Assembly: GCA_002077065.1 (NCBI GenBank)
Contig: NAJO01000001.1
Location: 496,001-560,000 of the forward strand
Reading direction: 5' to 3'
DNA length: 64,000 nt
From: Cryoendolithus antarcticus
Lineage: Eukaryota; Ascomycota; Dothideomycetes; Cladosporiales; Cladosporiaceae
In this document: positions 42,301-52,319 of the stretch, piece by piece
Position numbering within the stretch: position 1 is the stretch's first letter
Layout: each line of letters begins with the position of its first letter
Translations under genes and position numbers: made by a program
The notes under the pieces: model-generated
Database searches by the model: none
What the model was told of the DNA's origin: nothing
The model's input: the letters and a program-made list of their open reading frames with translations, nothing else

Positions 42301-42837
42301 AACACTGACAGTCTCCGAGGTGCCATCGGCGCTGTACTTGGTCCAACCACTTCGTCGACTCCACTGTCGCGGCTTCGGTGGTGGCGATGCTCTTGCATAC
42401 TTGCGCGCTAGGGTCAGATATGGCTCTGCACTATCTTTGCCTAGCCGCCAGAAGTGCTCGTCCAAAGTCGTGCCATGAAGCTCCGGCAAATCGAAGCCAA
42501 CAGGTTGAGTGTTGTCGCTTGTCTTCCCGAGCAGGTCATGCTTGGCCAGATGGTCCTTCGACAGTGCGACAAGTTCCGGATCCGGGACTGAGGGTTTCCT
42601 CTGCGACGACGGCGGGAACAGCTGGGCATGGAGATGCGAGGATACCTGCTGCACCCCAATCTCATTATATCGAGCTTCGGCCGGACGTATGAGGGTCCGC
42701 GACTGCTCTTGCGATCCTCGCTTCTGCGATGTTGACAAGCATCGCTGCATAGGGGGTGGCGGCTTCAGGCGGAGGAGCGAGTTTTGCTGCGTGCGCTCCA
42801 GCGCGTGCACAGCCTGCTGCTGACATCGTGATCGCAT
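39331..42837 (-). CDS. MIP1: Mitochondrial DNA polymerase gamma
   Basis: 1168 residues, single exon. Family A polymerase that replicates mitochondrial DNA. The N-terminus is basic with RCLSTSQKR, fitting a mitochondrial presequence. The 3'-5' exonuclease is visible: Exo I TFDTEVMWRE, Exo II VGHNVAYDRARV, and Exo III YCAADVDITHRVY. Polymerase motifs: A, VGADVDSQELWIASLVGD; B, RNDAKVFNYGRIYGAG; C, LTVHDEIRYL. The fungal C-terminal extension after motif C (about 200 residues, polar) is present, as in other filamentous fungi and yeast. The ATG at 42837 is chosen because the presequence follows. It is divergent from the GNAT gene across 438 bases. Confidence 0.95.
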   Translation of the reverse strand: MRSRCQQQAVHALERTQQNSLLRLKPPPPMQRCLSTSQKRGSQEQSRTLIRPAEARYNEIGVQQVSSHLHAQLFPPSSQRKPSVPDPELVALSKDHLAKHDLLGKTSDNTQPVGFDLPELHGTTLDEHFWRLGKDSAEPYLTLARKYARASPPPKPRQWSRRSGWTKYSADGTSETVSVPNEEVLTFDTEVMWRETSFPAMACAVSATHWYAWISPWLLGESEDDKHLIPLGDPAKHKIIVGHNVAYDRARVEEEYSLSQSKSFFMDTMSLHVAANGMCSRQRPTWMKHRKARETHDRIAAEEETSELAGLLDSSQEMDQEEDLWVGRSSSNSLRDVAKFHCGITIDKTQREWFGELDREGIAGKLDELLDYCAADVDITHRVYKKVFPHFLETCPHPVSFAALRHLASEILPVNKGWEAYIANAEATYNKLSDGVHERLVDLTEQAVAHRNEAEMYNNDPWLRQLDWAGQEVRMTKGSKKAPPRPAARQKKPGMPNWYKGLFAQNDSAMALTVRTRVAPLLLRLTWDGHPLVWSDKFGWTFKVAVPDAQKYQDQAMTRCDMLEDDNLQLKDDFDHEYFKLPHKDGPTVRCTNPLAKGYLQFFEKGILSSEFAYAKEALQMNASCSYWISARDRITSQMVVYDNERAGASQEATGQGFILPQVIPMGTITRRAVENTWLTASNAKANRVGSELKSMVTAPHGYCFVGADVDSQELWIASLVGDASFKLHGGGALGFMTLEGTKAAGTDLHSRTASILGISRNDAKVFNYGRIYGAGLTFAQSLLRQFNPTLKGVDAQRIAEALYLNTKGKKRGARALRARKFWTGGTESLVFNKLEDFASQERPRTPVLGAGITEALMQRFISKKGDFMTSRINWAIQSSGVDYLHLLIVSMEYLTRRYNIGARLALTVHDEIRYLAKQEDKYRTAMALQVANIWTRAMFSQQMGIDDLPQSCAYFSAVDIDHVLRKEVDMDCVTPSHPDAIPHGESIDILQLLAKGEQAFLDPAVQSTEAPHPDRWTYEHRVPVMDSLHDANAVPYLRAQIASDTTEFNNIVKPFKPYSPSRSKLNKSSTLFKDSDVPAHSAQRRSTRTDALAPLRRVAQTNHRPHSHAPLLAENSLDWDDKENRAFGPPMDRVLQARGNTAVDVGLLKHRVGGLEGRELWKTVGAV

Positions 42838-43275
42838 CGCCTATGCTGGCTGTATCATTATATCTCGAACGTCTTTCGCCTTCAAATCATCGAAAATGCT
42901 CACGATCCACCTTCAACACCAAGCACGCGTCACAATTAGGGTGTATCGGCTCGGCAGTCGGCTCAGCCTTATTTTGACACGCGACACACCATGTGGCTTG
43001 CAGGTCGATCATTGTGGGCCCGTGTTTCGTCCCTCCCTCCAGCCCACGCACAATCTCCTCCATCACGTTCCAAAGCATCTTTCTTGAGATTCGGAATTGC
43101 AGTGGGAACGGTCCAGCTGTTTGCGTCTGCCATTGGACGGTCAATGACTGTCTGATCGCACAAGTCTACGGTAACCTCGTGGGAACAAGCCGATTTACCT
43201 ACGTGTACCGCTGTGCTCTAGTCCGACAGCCACCAATTGTTCCACCAGACCTAGGCAATCAGAGCCTCTGCAACA
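42838..43275. other. Divergent promoter between MIP1 and the GNAT gene
   Basis: 438 bases. A minus-strand open frame (42887-43144) ends in a C-x2-C..C-x2-C pattern but is too short and sits in the expected promoter, so it is not annotated as a gene. No named regulatory site was seen. Confidence 0.45.
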
Positions 43276-43956
43276 ATGCTGGTCACTCAAATCGCAGACG
43301 AGGATGTTGAAGGGGCGATCACTTGCATTCAGCAAGCCTTCTCGAATGACGATCCCTACAGCGGCTGGGTGTTCGACGAATCTACGTTTTCACTCGAGCG
43401 CAATCGAGTCTCGCTAGGCATACGGTGTCACTGGGGCAAGAAATATGCCATGTTTCATGTCGCCAAAGTTCCGAGTTCATCAACACCGGAGAGAATTCTC
43501 GGGGTTGCTTGCTGGCTTCCTCCAACGCCGGTGAACACACCTCAGACTTGGTCAGACTATATCGGTGATTGGTCTTTATACCTGCAACAAATCCTTATGA
43601 ATCTATGGTACGGTCGTGGCGGACTAATCACGAAACGCTACTGGATCTGGAAAGCTGCGCAGGCCGAAGCGCAGCGAGAGCTATGGTCTGATCCGAAGGG
43701 CTACTATTTCTGCAACATCGTGACTGTGCTGCCTGAGGCTCAAGGGAAGGGTATCGGAAAGGCGCTGTTCAAGCATGTGCTGGACAAAGCTGATCAGGAG
43801 GGAATGAAGTGCTATCTGGAGAGCTCGAGAGCAGAGCCAAATATGGCGATTTACGAGCGCATGGGGTTCAAGCTGGCCAAAGAGATGGTGCTAGACGACG
43901 ATGGCGACGCTGTGACGCTGTATTGCATGATCAGGGAGCCTCGGTCATCGAGCTGA
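43276..43956 (+). CDS. GNAT-family N-acetyltransferase
   Basis: 226 residues, single exon. Acetyl-CoA-dependent acetyltransferase with unknown acceptor. The acetyl-CoA binding signature is in IVTVLPEAQGKGIGKALFKHVL (Q/R-x-x-G-x-G/A), followed by the beta-bulge segment CYLESSRAEPNMAIYERMGFKL typical of fungal GNAT proteins. The N-terminal half holds an aromatic-rich loop with several Trp, common in a fungal subfamily annotated only as GNAT. No signal peptide. The ATG at 43276 is directly before the first beta strand (LVTQIADEDVEGAI). Confidence 0.88.
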   Translation: MLVTQIADEDVEGAITCIQQAFSNDDPYSGWVFDESTFSLERNRVSLGIRCHWGKKYAMFHVAKVPSSSTPERILGVACWLPPTPVNTPQTWSDYIGDWSLYLQQILMNLWYGRGGLITKRYWIWKAAQAEAQRELWSDPKGYYFCNIVTVLPEAQGKGIGKALFKHVLDKADQEGMKCYLESSRAEPNMAIYERMGFKLAKEMVLDDDGDAVTLYCMIREPRSSS

Positions 43957-45408
43957 AAGCCATTGCATATACGTTCTGTCGAGCGACTGAAGTGTTCCTT
44001 GAACCTCTGAAGCTCCGTTCCTTCGTATCTTGCTTTCCGTTATGTGCTCTGGGAAGCTCGGCAAATGCATCTGCATCGCGCCTTACTCCAGCTTGGAGCA
44101 ACACACCTCTGTCGCAAGTTCAGAACGCGTTGTTGTGGCCTTGTCCTGTATGATTATCTGTCACGAGCTGAAGCATGTACGCAGAAGAGCAGTCTCGAGC
44201 CCTCAAAGCTGAACGGCGCGCCATCATCCACAAGGTCGTGGCGGGACTTGTGCTTCCCAAGCACATTTCCCGTGCAACACGTGTGTCACGGCTCACGACA
44301 TGCACCATCAATGGCGCGAAGCCACTTCCACTGGGGTCTCTCGGCGTGCCTTTGCCCAGGATGCACACAACTCTGGACGCTTACTACGCTGTCACACTAT
44401 CCCTTTGGGGGGGGTACACTGAGCTCTAACGTGCCCTGCCGTCTACTGCTTTGGATCGCTATCTGACTACATCTGAACCCACGACCCATGCGATTGGGAC
44501 TATGGTCATTTTCAGCGAGACTGTAGTCCGTTCAACGCCGCGGAGTACGGGATAGCAGCCGTCTCTTGCTACAGCTACATGACTAGAGATCACGACCGGG
44601 TGCGCACTCGTCGGTAGCGCTCAAAGAGCCGTGTCATGCCGGATCAGCCTTAACTAATCTCTGGCTTGTGCTCACTGCCCATCGAAATATGCGTCCAGAG
44701 GCAAGTCCGGCGATGAGATCAACAATGCGCTTCGTAGTAGCTATGGCGACTTGCCTGAGCTCCACATAGATGAGATCGTCTGGCTGTTCAGATCCATGGT
44801 AAGTGTTGGCAGCGGCACGGATACGCGCAGGAACACGTCGTAGAGCCATCGATCGACATGGCAGCCACCCTACTTCCAGCTTCGCTGAAGCCCACCCCCT
44901 CCCTTTCAGATCCTCGACCAATGAGCGTATGTATGCGTAGTCTCGCGCAGGCTTGCACTCCCACACATGGCGCACAACATAGGACTACGCTAGAAGGATG
45001 TTGTGCACCGGATCGATAGGAGCGCTATCGCGTCTAGTGCGCACCAACAATCGCAAGTCGCTTACAGCAGCCGCAAGATGCTCTCATTGCGCTTCACATC
45101 TCTCAAACATCTCACATCATATGTCTTCGCTCGAGAGCTGCCTTCGGGAGCGACCGTATCTCGGTCGCACCTTCCTGTCAAGATGAGCAAGGGGGGTTCT
45201 TCCAATTACGCAGAACTGGTGGCTCGTGCGTTCCATTCCACTCCCTTCACCCAGCAACGCCATTGAGGCTTGTTGCTTTGCGACATCACTCAAGACATGC
45301 GATCTTGCTGCATTTGTCTTGCTGCCGACGCTCACGCAACAAAATCCGTTCGTGCAGGCTTCTGACTTCACTTGAGCAGCATACCTGGAGCGAATCCTCC
45401 TCGAAAGA
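43957..45408. other. Gene-free interval before the sugar transporter
   Basis: 1452 bases with several short overlapping open frames on both strands but no recognisable domain or splice pattern. An eight-base G run lies at 44407-44414. It most likely contains the transporter promoter and non-coding DNA. Confidence 0.45.
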
Positions 45409-47124
45409 ATGGCGGACACTACAAATTTCGTCCAGACCGAAGCGCCGGTGACTGTGAAGGTGAGTGAGCTGAAGACAGTACGTCTAACAACGGCTAACCA
45501 GTGGCACAGGCCTACCTCATGTGCGCCTTCGCAGCCTTCGCTGGCATCCTCTTCGGCTATGACTCCGGCTACATCTCCTCAGTACTGGGCATGGCAAAGT
45601 TCAGAGAAGACTATGGCCACCCCGTATCCCTCAGCGACATTCACGCGGTTCTCAAGGGTAATCCTCCACAGGCCTACGATTATGACACTTGGCAGAAGTC
45701 CCTCATCGTCTCCATCCTCTCTGCCGGCACCTTCTTCGGCGCCCTAATATCCGGCTCCCTCGCTGATCGCTACGGCCGTCGCACCACCATCATCGCAGGC
45801 TGCGCGATCTTTATGGTCGGCGTGGTCGTGCAGTGCTCAACTACACACGTCGTCTCTCTGTCCATCGGTCGCCTCGTCGCCGGCTTCGGCGTTGGCTTCG
45901 TCAGCGCCATCAACATCCTATACATGTCTGAGGTAGCGCCGCGCAAATTCAGAGGCGCCATCGTGTCTTGCTACCAATTTGCCGTCACTATAGGCATCAT
46001 GCTTGCCGCTTGCGTTACTTACGGCACCCAACACAGGAACGACGAGGGCGCGTATAGGATACCGATCGCCGTCCAATTGCTTTGGGCTGTCATTTTGGGC
46101 GCGGGATTGATTATGCTACCGGAATCGCCGCGGTACTTCGTTAAGAAGAATGACATGGACAAAGCTGCTAAGGCGCTTGCGCGTGTGCGTGGCCAGCCGG
46201 TTGAGAGTGATGCCATTCAAGACGAGCTCCTGGAGATCCAGGCGAATTACGAGTACGAGAAAGACATCGGCGAAGAGGGCTGGCGTGCCTGTTTCTCCGG
46301 CGGCTTCAAGCGCAACTCTAACCTCCGCAAAGTGTTCATCGGCACCGGCATCCAGCTCTTCCAGCAATGGACAGGGGTGAACTTCATCTTCTGTGTGCAA
46401 CATCCTCCCAGCATTCCCCTCCTCACTTCATACTAACAAATCCTCTCCAGACTACAACACAACCTTCTTCCAACAAGTCGGCCTCAAAAACCCCTTCCTA
46501 ATCAGCATGATAACCACCGTCGTGAATGTCGTCAGCACGCCAATCTCCTTCTGGACGATCGAGAAGTTTGGCCGTCGCCCCCTCCTAATCTGGGGCGCAG
46601 TGTCCATGACAGTCTGCGACTTCGTCATCGCCATTGTCGGAACTGCAGACGCGCAGTCCACAGCTGCGAACTATGTGCTCATAGTCTTCGTCTGCCTGTT
46701 TGTCTTTTTCTTCGCTTCGACTTGGGGACCAGCGGGATGGGTGGTTATAGGCGAGATCTTCCAGCTGCCTATTCGATCGAAGGGCGTGGCGCTTAGTACG
46801 GCGAGTAACTGGTTCTGGAATTGCATCATCGCCGTCATAATCCCATATATTGTCGACCCGGACTACGGCAACCTTGGGGCGAAAGTCTTCTTCGTCTGGG
46901 GCTCGACGTGCCTAAGCTGCATCGCTTTCGCGTACTTCTTTGTCCCTGAGACGAAGGGTCTGACGCTTGAGCAGGTGGATAAGATGATGGAGGAGGTGCC
47001 AGCGAGGTTGTCAGGCGGCTGGAAGCCGAGGGAGCGATTCGTGCAGAGCACGATGTTGAGGAAGAGTGAGTTGATTGAGCCGGCTAGTAATGTTAGTGGG
47101 GGGATGGTTAAGAGGGTTGATTGA
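45409..47124 (+). CDS. MFS monosaccharide transporter
   Basis: Exons 45409-45459, 45510-46392 and 46451-47124 (introns 50 and 58 bp) give 535 residues with 12 hydrophobic helices. Sugar-porter signatures are all present: GYDSGYISSVLG in helix 1, DRYGRRTTI after helix 2, PESPRYFVKK before the central loop, QQWTGVNFIFYY in helix 7, and PETKGLTLEQVD after helix 12. The joins restore FIFYYNTTFF, the conserved block. Likely a plasma-membrane hexose/H+ symporter; quinate or pentose transport cannot be excluded. The short first exon encodes only the cytosolic N-terminus. Confidence 0.92.
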
Positions 47125-47365
47125 GTGGGGAGCGTGAGGGACGATCGAGTGGATCTTGTACTACGTGGTCACGGAATCGTGGCCAGAGGCGTTCAGGACT
47201 GGCGCTCTTCGGCAGCGTAGCTGGCTTGTAATGCTTAGTTGTTGTACGAACTCGCTAATGATGCTGCATCTCCATCGCCTCTTCACAATGTATGGTATCG
47301 CTGTGCGATAACCTGCTCAACTCAAGTCACCGACCCCTCGCACCCTGCCACCTTGCTTCCCTGAG

Positions 47366-49735
47366 CTACAACACACCCCCGGGCACGCCTTTCTCTCCCC
47401 CTCCCACCCCGCCACCCCCTCCACTCCCAGCAGCCCCACTCCACCCATCCATCGGACTAGCATGCCTCCGTAGCATAAACATCGGCTTCCGTCCCTCCTT
47501 ATCCAGCTGCTTGAACAGCAACAACGGCTTCTCCTTCAACCCCAAACACCGCTCCTGATCCCCATGCACAATATACAGCGCATACTGCCTCCAATCGTCG
47601 TGAATATTGTATCGTTTGAGAGCCTGATCGAGCGTTTGTGAGATAGTGGTTTTGGGCGACGTAGGCAACGAAATGATTGTGGGAATGAGCGAAGGGGAGG
47701 TAGGGGAGCTGGGGGAGAAGGTAAGGTTTGGCGTTGGGGGGAGTGGTTGGCGCTTGTGGGTGGTTTGCTGCACTGAGGAGTCGCTGGAGGATTGACTTTG
47801 ACTGAGGGGGACGGCCATCGCTGGGGTTGCGGTGGTCCGTAAGGAAAGTTTCGGCGGACGTACAACTGGGAGGACGACTTCGCAGGGGTCTTCGATGGAG
47901 ACGCGGAAGGATTTGAAGATTTCGACTTGGGGGTTGTCGCTGGGAAAGCACATGGGTGTCAGTATCTGCAAAGATAGCTATCCGGTTGCAATTGCTGGGA
48001 ATCAATTACCGGTCACCCTTGTCTCTATCCCTCTCGCGCTCTCGCGCTGATCCGAGTGGTGCTTCGTCTTCTCGTGGGCTTGGTGTGGGTGCTTGTGCTC
48101 TCCTTCGGTCTTCTCGCCGGGCACTAGGCGGGTCAGCCACCACGGTACTAGCTTGACTCCAGCCACTAGCCGTGCTAAAGCCAGTGCCGCTTTCGTCTGC
48201 ATGCTGGTACTGATGGTGTCTGTTGACTTCGACAGTCCGAGGGAACGATCTCCCAGCTTGATACGAACCACCCGATGAAGGTTGGTTGGAGTATGCTGGG
48301 CTCGTAGGCGAGAGTTGCTGTGATGTCGACAGATTATTGGGACTAGTCTGCGAAGTCATGCTGGCGGTCAAGTGACTGCTTGCAGCAAGCGCCGCAGCAC
48401 TGGCTTCCAGATGTGCGCCACCGTCGTCGCGCACTTCGCGTGGCTGTGATGTGTGGGAATTCGGAGGATGAGTAGGCGAAGGCTGCTTCGGTGCAGACCC
48501 AAGGAAGAGCTTCTTGGTGCTGAACTTTCTGCTGAGTGAGCTGCCTTTCGATTCCTTGACAGGGGGGAAGTTCTCAGACTTGAGAGGTTCAGCATCGCGA
48601 GGTGAAGGTAGCGTACCACCAGATGGGTCTGGGAGTGGAGTTCGCTGGTCTTTCATCAGACGCACAATTGGCAACGTCTCCTCCCGAAGCTTGCGGTTTT
48701 CCTCTGCAATGCGGTCAAGATCAGACTTCATCGCACGAAGCTCGACTTCGGCTGCCATTATCCGCTGGTCTCGAGCGTGGATGTGCGCAATAATCTTGCT
48801 AATGTCGTCTTGAGTGGCCGCTGCATCTCGATCGTCCTCAACAGCTGTGCGTGTCAGTATGCTGTGTCTTCCAAAGGACAAAGGTCTCACCCACACTTTG
48901 GCACATAGTCTCCCTCCTCAATCCGAATGCCCGACCGCAGCTTCTGCTCATACACAGCCTTCAATACCGTCAATCGATGCCCAGCACTCGCAATGCCCAG
49001 CTCCTTCAAATCGTCATGATTGAGCAGAATGACAGCCTCACCACTGATGCCCTCTTCCGCGAAGCTTTGCCTGTACTGCTTCATGCCAGGCGCAAGCGAA
49101 GCAACCCACTCGGCAACCTGATCCTCCGTCCACTGCCTCAGGTTGCCGGTCGGACTCCTCCCTTCTCTTTCAGCCCATCCTTGCGTCGTAGGCGTGTCCC
49201 CTCCATCTACACTCTGTCCCTCATCCTCGCTCTCTGAAGGGTGATCCGACTCCCCATCGTCATACTGCTGCGCCGGGTTCGGACTAGCAACCACGCTCCT
49301 CTCAAACTCATCGTCCGCATCCGCGTCGCTGTCATACGTGTGATCCCCAGCCTGCCGCGCATATTTGTCCATCTTGCCAGTACTCTCTTCGACAGCCCGC
49401 CTCGCCGTCAGCGGAGCACTCAACCCAACACCAGGTTGCACCGAATACCGTCTCCGCTCCTTCGGCAAATCCACCCGTTCCCCAAAACTAGCATCAATAG
49501 GCGTTGCCCCAAAGTCGCTCTCAACAGGACTGGTAGGACTAGCCGGACTCCCCAACCCCGTTCCACTTCGATACTCCGCCGTGGTCAAGCGTTGCAGATT
49601 CTCGTTACTCACAGCCGCGTACTTTGCACTCCGTAGCGGCAAGCTGCCGACGCTGGCGTTTGAGGGTTTCTGCGGTTGCGGGGGCTGTGAACGTGGACTT
49701 GGGAGGTGGCTTTGGCGGGCGCTGACTCGGGTCAA
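47366..49735 (-). CDS. STE50: Ste50-type MAPK cascade adaptor (SAM and RA domains); N-terminus unresolved
   Basis: Links the Ste11 MAPKKK to Cdc42/Ras signals in pheromone, filamentation and osmotic pathways. Exons: 5' part to 48895, 48844-48010 and 47939-47366 (introns 50 and 70 bp). The SAM domain is WTEDQVAEWVASLAPGMKQY to LGIASAGHRLTVLKAVYEQ, followed by a short coiled coil (ARDQRIMAAEVELRAMKSDLDRIAEENRKL), a long Ser/Pro-rich linker, and a C-terminal Ras-association domain (FKSFRVSIEDPCEVVLPV, then LDQALKRYNIHDDWRQYALYIVHGDQERCL). The 5' frame is open from about 49918 and has no ATG before the SAM region, so the start lies in an upstream exon that I could not place; 49735 is only a working limit. 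Confidence 0.9.
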
Positions 49736-50299
49736 CCAGGAGCCCTTGCTGTTGGGTGCAGGGTTCGCGTCCCAGGTGGACTGTGGTTGAGCCAGGGCTG
49801 CGCAAGCCCGGCCAAGGGCGGGGCGGGGTGTTCGGAAGTCAGGATCTGGGGTGGGGACGCAGGTCGGGAGTGTGGGTCGTACAGCAGGGAAGTGAGTTGC
49901 TAGTAGTGCTGTAAGCGTTCAATTGATCACACTTCACGGGGCGGAGCGTGATCTATGATGTAGAGTGAGAGTAGGGAACTTTGTGTCTAGGCGGCGGAGC
50001 CAGGGGCGGTGGTGACGGCGAGGTCGAAGAGTGAATAGCACGAGGCTGATATATCCTTGCTGGTCATTCCAGTGCAGCTCTCTGTGATGTGACCGGGATG
50101 TTAATAGGCGCAGCCAGAGTTACGCCACGACCCGCTCCCGCTCATCTCAATTCATCCGGAGCTGTTTAAAGTCTATTCGTCCAGATGCAATATTGGTGAT
50201 CTTAAAGATGATGAAAGCGTGGATACAACAACACTATAGTCGGAATTCTTGACCTGACTATCCACCCCCTCACCAGCTGAGCTCTTTGCTCAATATCAC
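49736..50299. other. 5' flank of STE50 and 3' flank of the ADH gene
   Basis: 564 bases that should contain the missing first exon of STE50. An open frame continues to 49918 in the STE50 frame, with acceptor-like CTTACAG and ACCACAG sequences. No other gene is supported. Confidence 0.4.
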
Positions 50300-51451
50300 T
50301 CAGTCCATTGTCAACACCGCCCTGAACCTCGCCTTCCCACTCATCATCCTCTCCACAGCCTCATTAGCCCTCGCCAACGGAAACCTCTCAATCAAACACT
50401 TTACCCCATTCTGCCTCGCGAACTGAATCGCCTCTTCACTATCCAGCGCATGTCCACTAGGCCAGCCCCTTACACTCAGCGCCTTGATAACCATAGTCAC
50501 ACTATCAACCTCCACCGGCCCTACAGCAGTGTGCAGCAGTAGCGTACCACGCGGGGCTAGGCCTCCAATGAGACCGGAGATGATCTTGGGATTTGGCGCG
50601 GTAACGATTATGAGTGCTGCGCCGCCGAGTTTCTGGAGGCCTTCGGCGGCGGTGGTGGCGGATGTGTCGATGTATTCGTGAGCGCCGAGTTGGGTCGCGA
50701 GGTCCTTTTTGTCGGAGCCGCGAGAGAGAGCGACGGTGCGGAAGCCCATTTTGCGGGCGTACTGGATTGCGAGGTGGCCTGAAGGTGAGCGTCAGTGTGC
50801 TGGATAGGATTACTGGGGCTCGAGCTACCCACCGAGTCCGCCGAGACCTTGCACAGCTACTACATCGCCTGCCGTGATGCCCATGCGGCGCATACCGTTG
50901 AAGACTGTCACGCCTGCGCAGAGCAGGGGCGCGACTTCGGCTGGGTCCATATCCTCTGGCACCCTCACAGTAGCCTCGGTGCGGAGCGTAGTGTACTCGC
51001 TACCCTCGTTCGTCAGCAATCATACATAGTGAGTGCCATAAGGAGTAAGTGAAAGGCAAGAGACTCACCCATAGCCCCCCTCCCTCGTCCACCCATTAAC
51101 AAGCTCATTCTCACACATCTGATAATCCCCCCTCCCACAACTGCGACAAGTCCCATCATGCCCTCCATGCCACGCGCCCCCAACGCGATCGCCTTCCTTC
51201 CACTTCCCACCCTTCGCCAGCTCGCCCAACCCCACGACTGTGCCTACGATCTCATGGCCTACCCTCTTGATTGAGAGAGGCCCGAAGTGACCGGCGGCGA
51301 TGTCGTGGTCGGAGTGGCAGACGCCGCAGGCGTGGACTTTGATGAGGAGTTCATTGGGTGCCGGGACGGGGAGGGGGATTTGGGTGATGGTAAGGGGTTG
51401 GTTGGGGGAGGTGAGGAGGGCGGCTGTGAATTTCTCGGGAAGAGACGGCAT
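50300..51451 (-). CDS. Zinc-dependent alcohol dehydrogenase (MDR family)
   Basis: 342 residues from exons 51451-51069, 50999-50833 and 50778-50300 (introns 69 and 54 bp). NAD(P)-dependent interconversion of alcohols and aldehydes. Catalytic zinc ligands are Cys in ACGVCHSD and the GHE motif (KRVGHEIVG); the structural zinc loop is CRSCGRGDYQMCEN with spacing slightly different from yeast Adh1. The Rossmann loop is GLGGLGHLAIQYARKMG. The layout is closest to fungal ADH1-like enzymes. The ATG at 51451 precedes FTAALLTSPNQPL directly; a longer in-frame extension to 51610 has no ATG of its own. Convergent context is lacking; STE50 lies upstream on the map in the same orientation. Confidence 0.92.
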
Positions 51452-52319
51452 GTTGACAGAGCTGGGTGGAAAGCTTCGGTGTTGTGCTTGCGATGCGAGG
51501 GTGCGCAATGAGAGCTTTTCTTTGGTTGATGCGTGTTGGTGCGAATGAAGTGGGAGTGAGATGGGTGCGATACCTCGAGAACTTACTACTCTTATACGTG
51601 CCTTCCTCAAGCTTCACCCTGCATTGCACCTTCCCATGGATCGCGTCTGAAGTTATGTGGCTGATAGCTCCGGATCCAAGTTATCAGCTCAAACCTAGGT
51701 AGAAGCTAGAGGCATTGCTATGTTCATTGGCGTATGCGTAAGCAATATTAGCCCCGCACTAGTGTCTCTAGCTCGCATGCACAGTCAAACAGCAATGTGA
51801 ATAGTGATCCGAATTGCTGCAAGATTGGGTGTTGCGATGTCGGCAGCGAGGCCGGCGCCGGACATTAGTATTGATTGCAAGGCCGGACTACACTGCTCCT
51901 AAGAACTAGTGCTATGCTTTCGCATTTACGTACCACCATGCGGCTTGCACGTGTTGTAGCTCGTCCATGCAATTCTTTCACGCCATTCTTGGTCCCAACT
52001 TGTCCGCGCTTGAGCCGGGCAAACATGAGGCGGACTGCTGCATCAGGCTCACAGCACCGTTGCCGCCGAGAAGCCTCTCGATTCGCCAGCTCGCCAGTGG
52101 TCGCCGGAATCAAGCCTGCAACACACCTCGAGGGGTTTTGATTGTCCATTTCGGATGATCGCGGCGCATAGCGGATCATGATTCGGTGCTGAGCAAGACT
52201 TACTGATCCCGTCCGGGTCACGGTTGCCCCCGCCCCTTCGCAGGCTGTCGCAGACGAGGTACTTGTGTTATCACGATCATTCGTCTTGGGCTCTTCGCCA
52301 TTCCGGTTCCTGGCTGGCC
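51452..52319. other. Spacer between the ADH gene and RRB1
   Basis: 868 bases upstream of the ADH start. Open frames on either strand overlap RRB1 or are short; none has family resemblance. Presumably ADH promoter and RRB1 3' flank. Confidence 0.5.
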
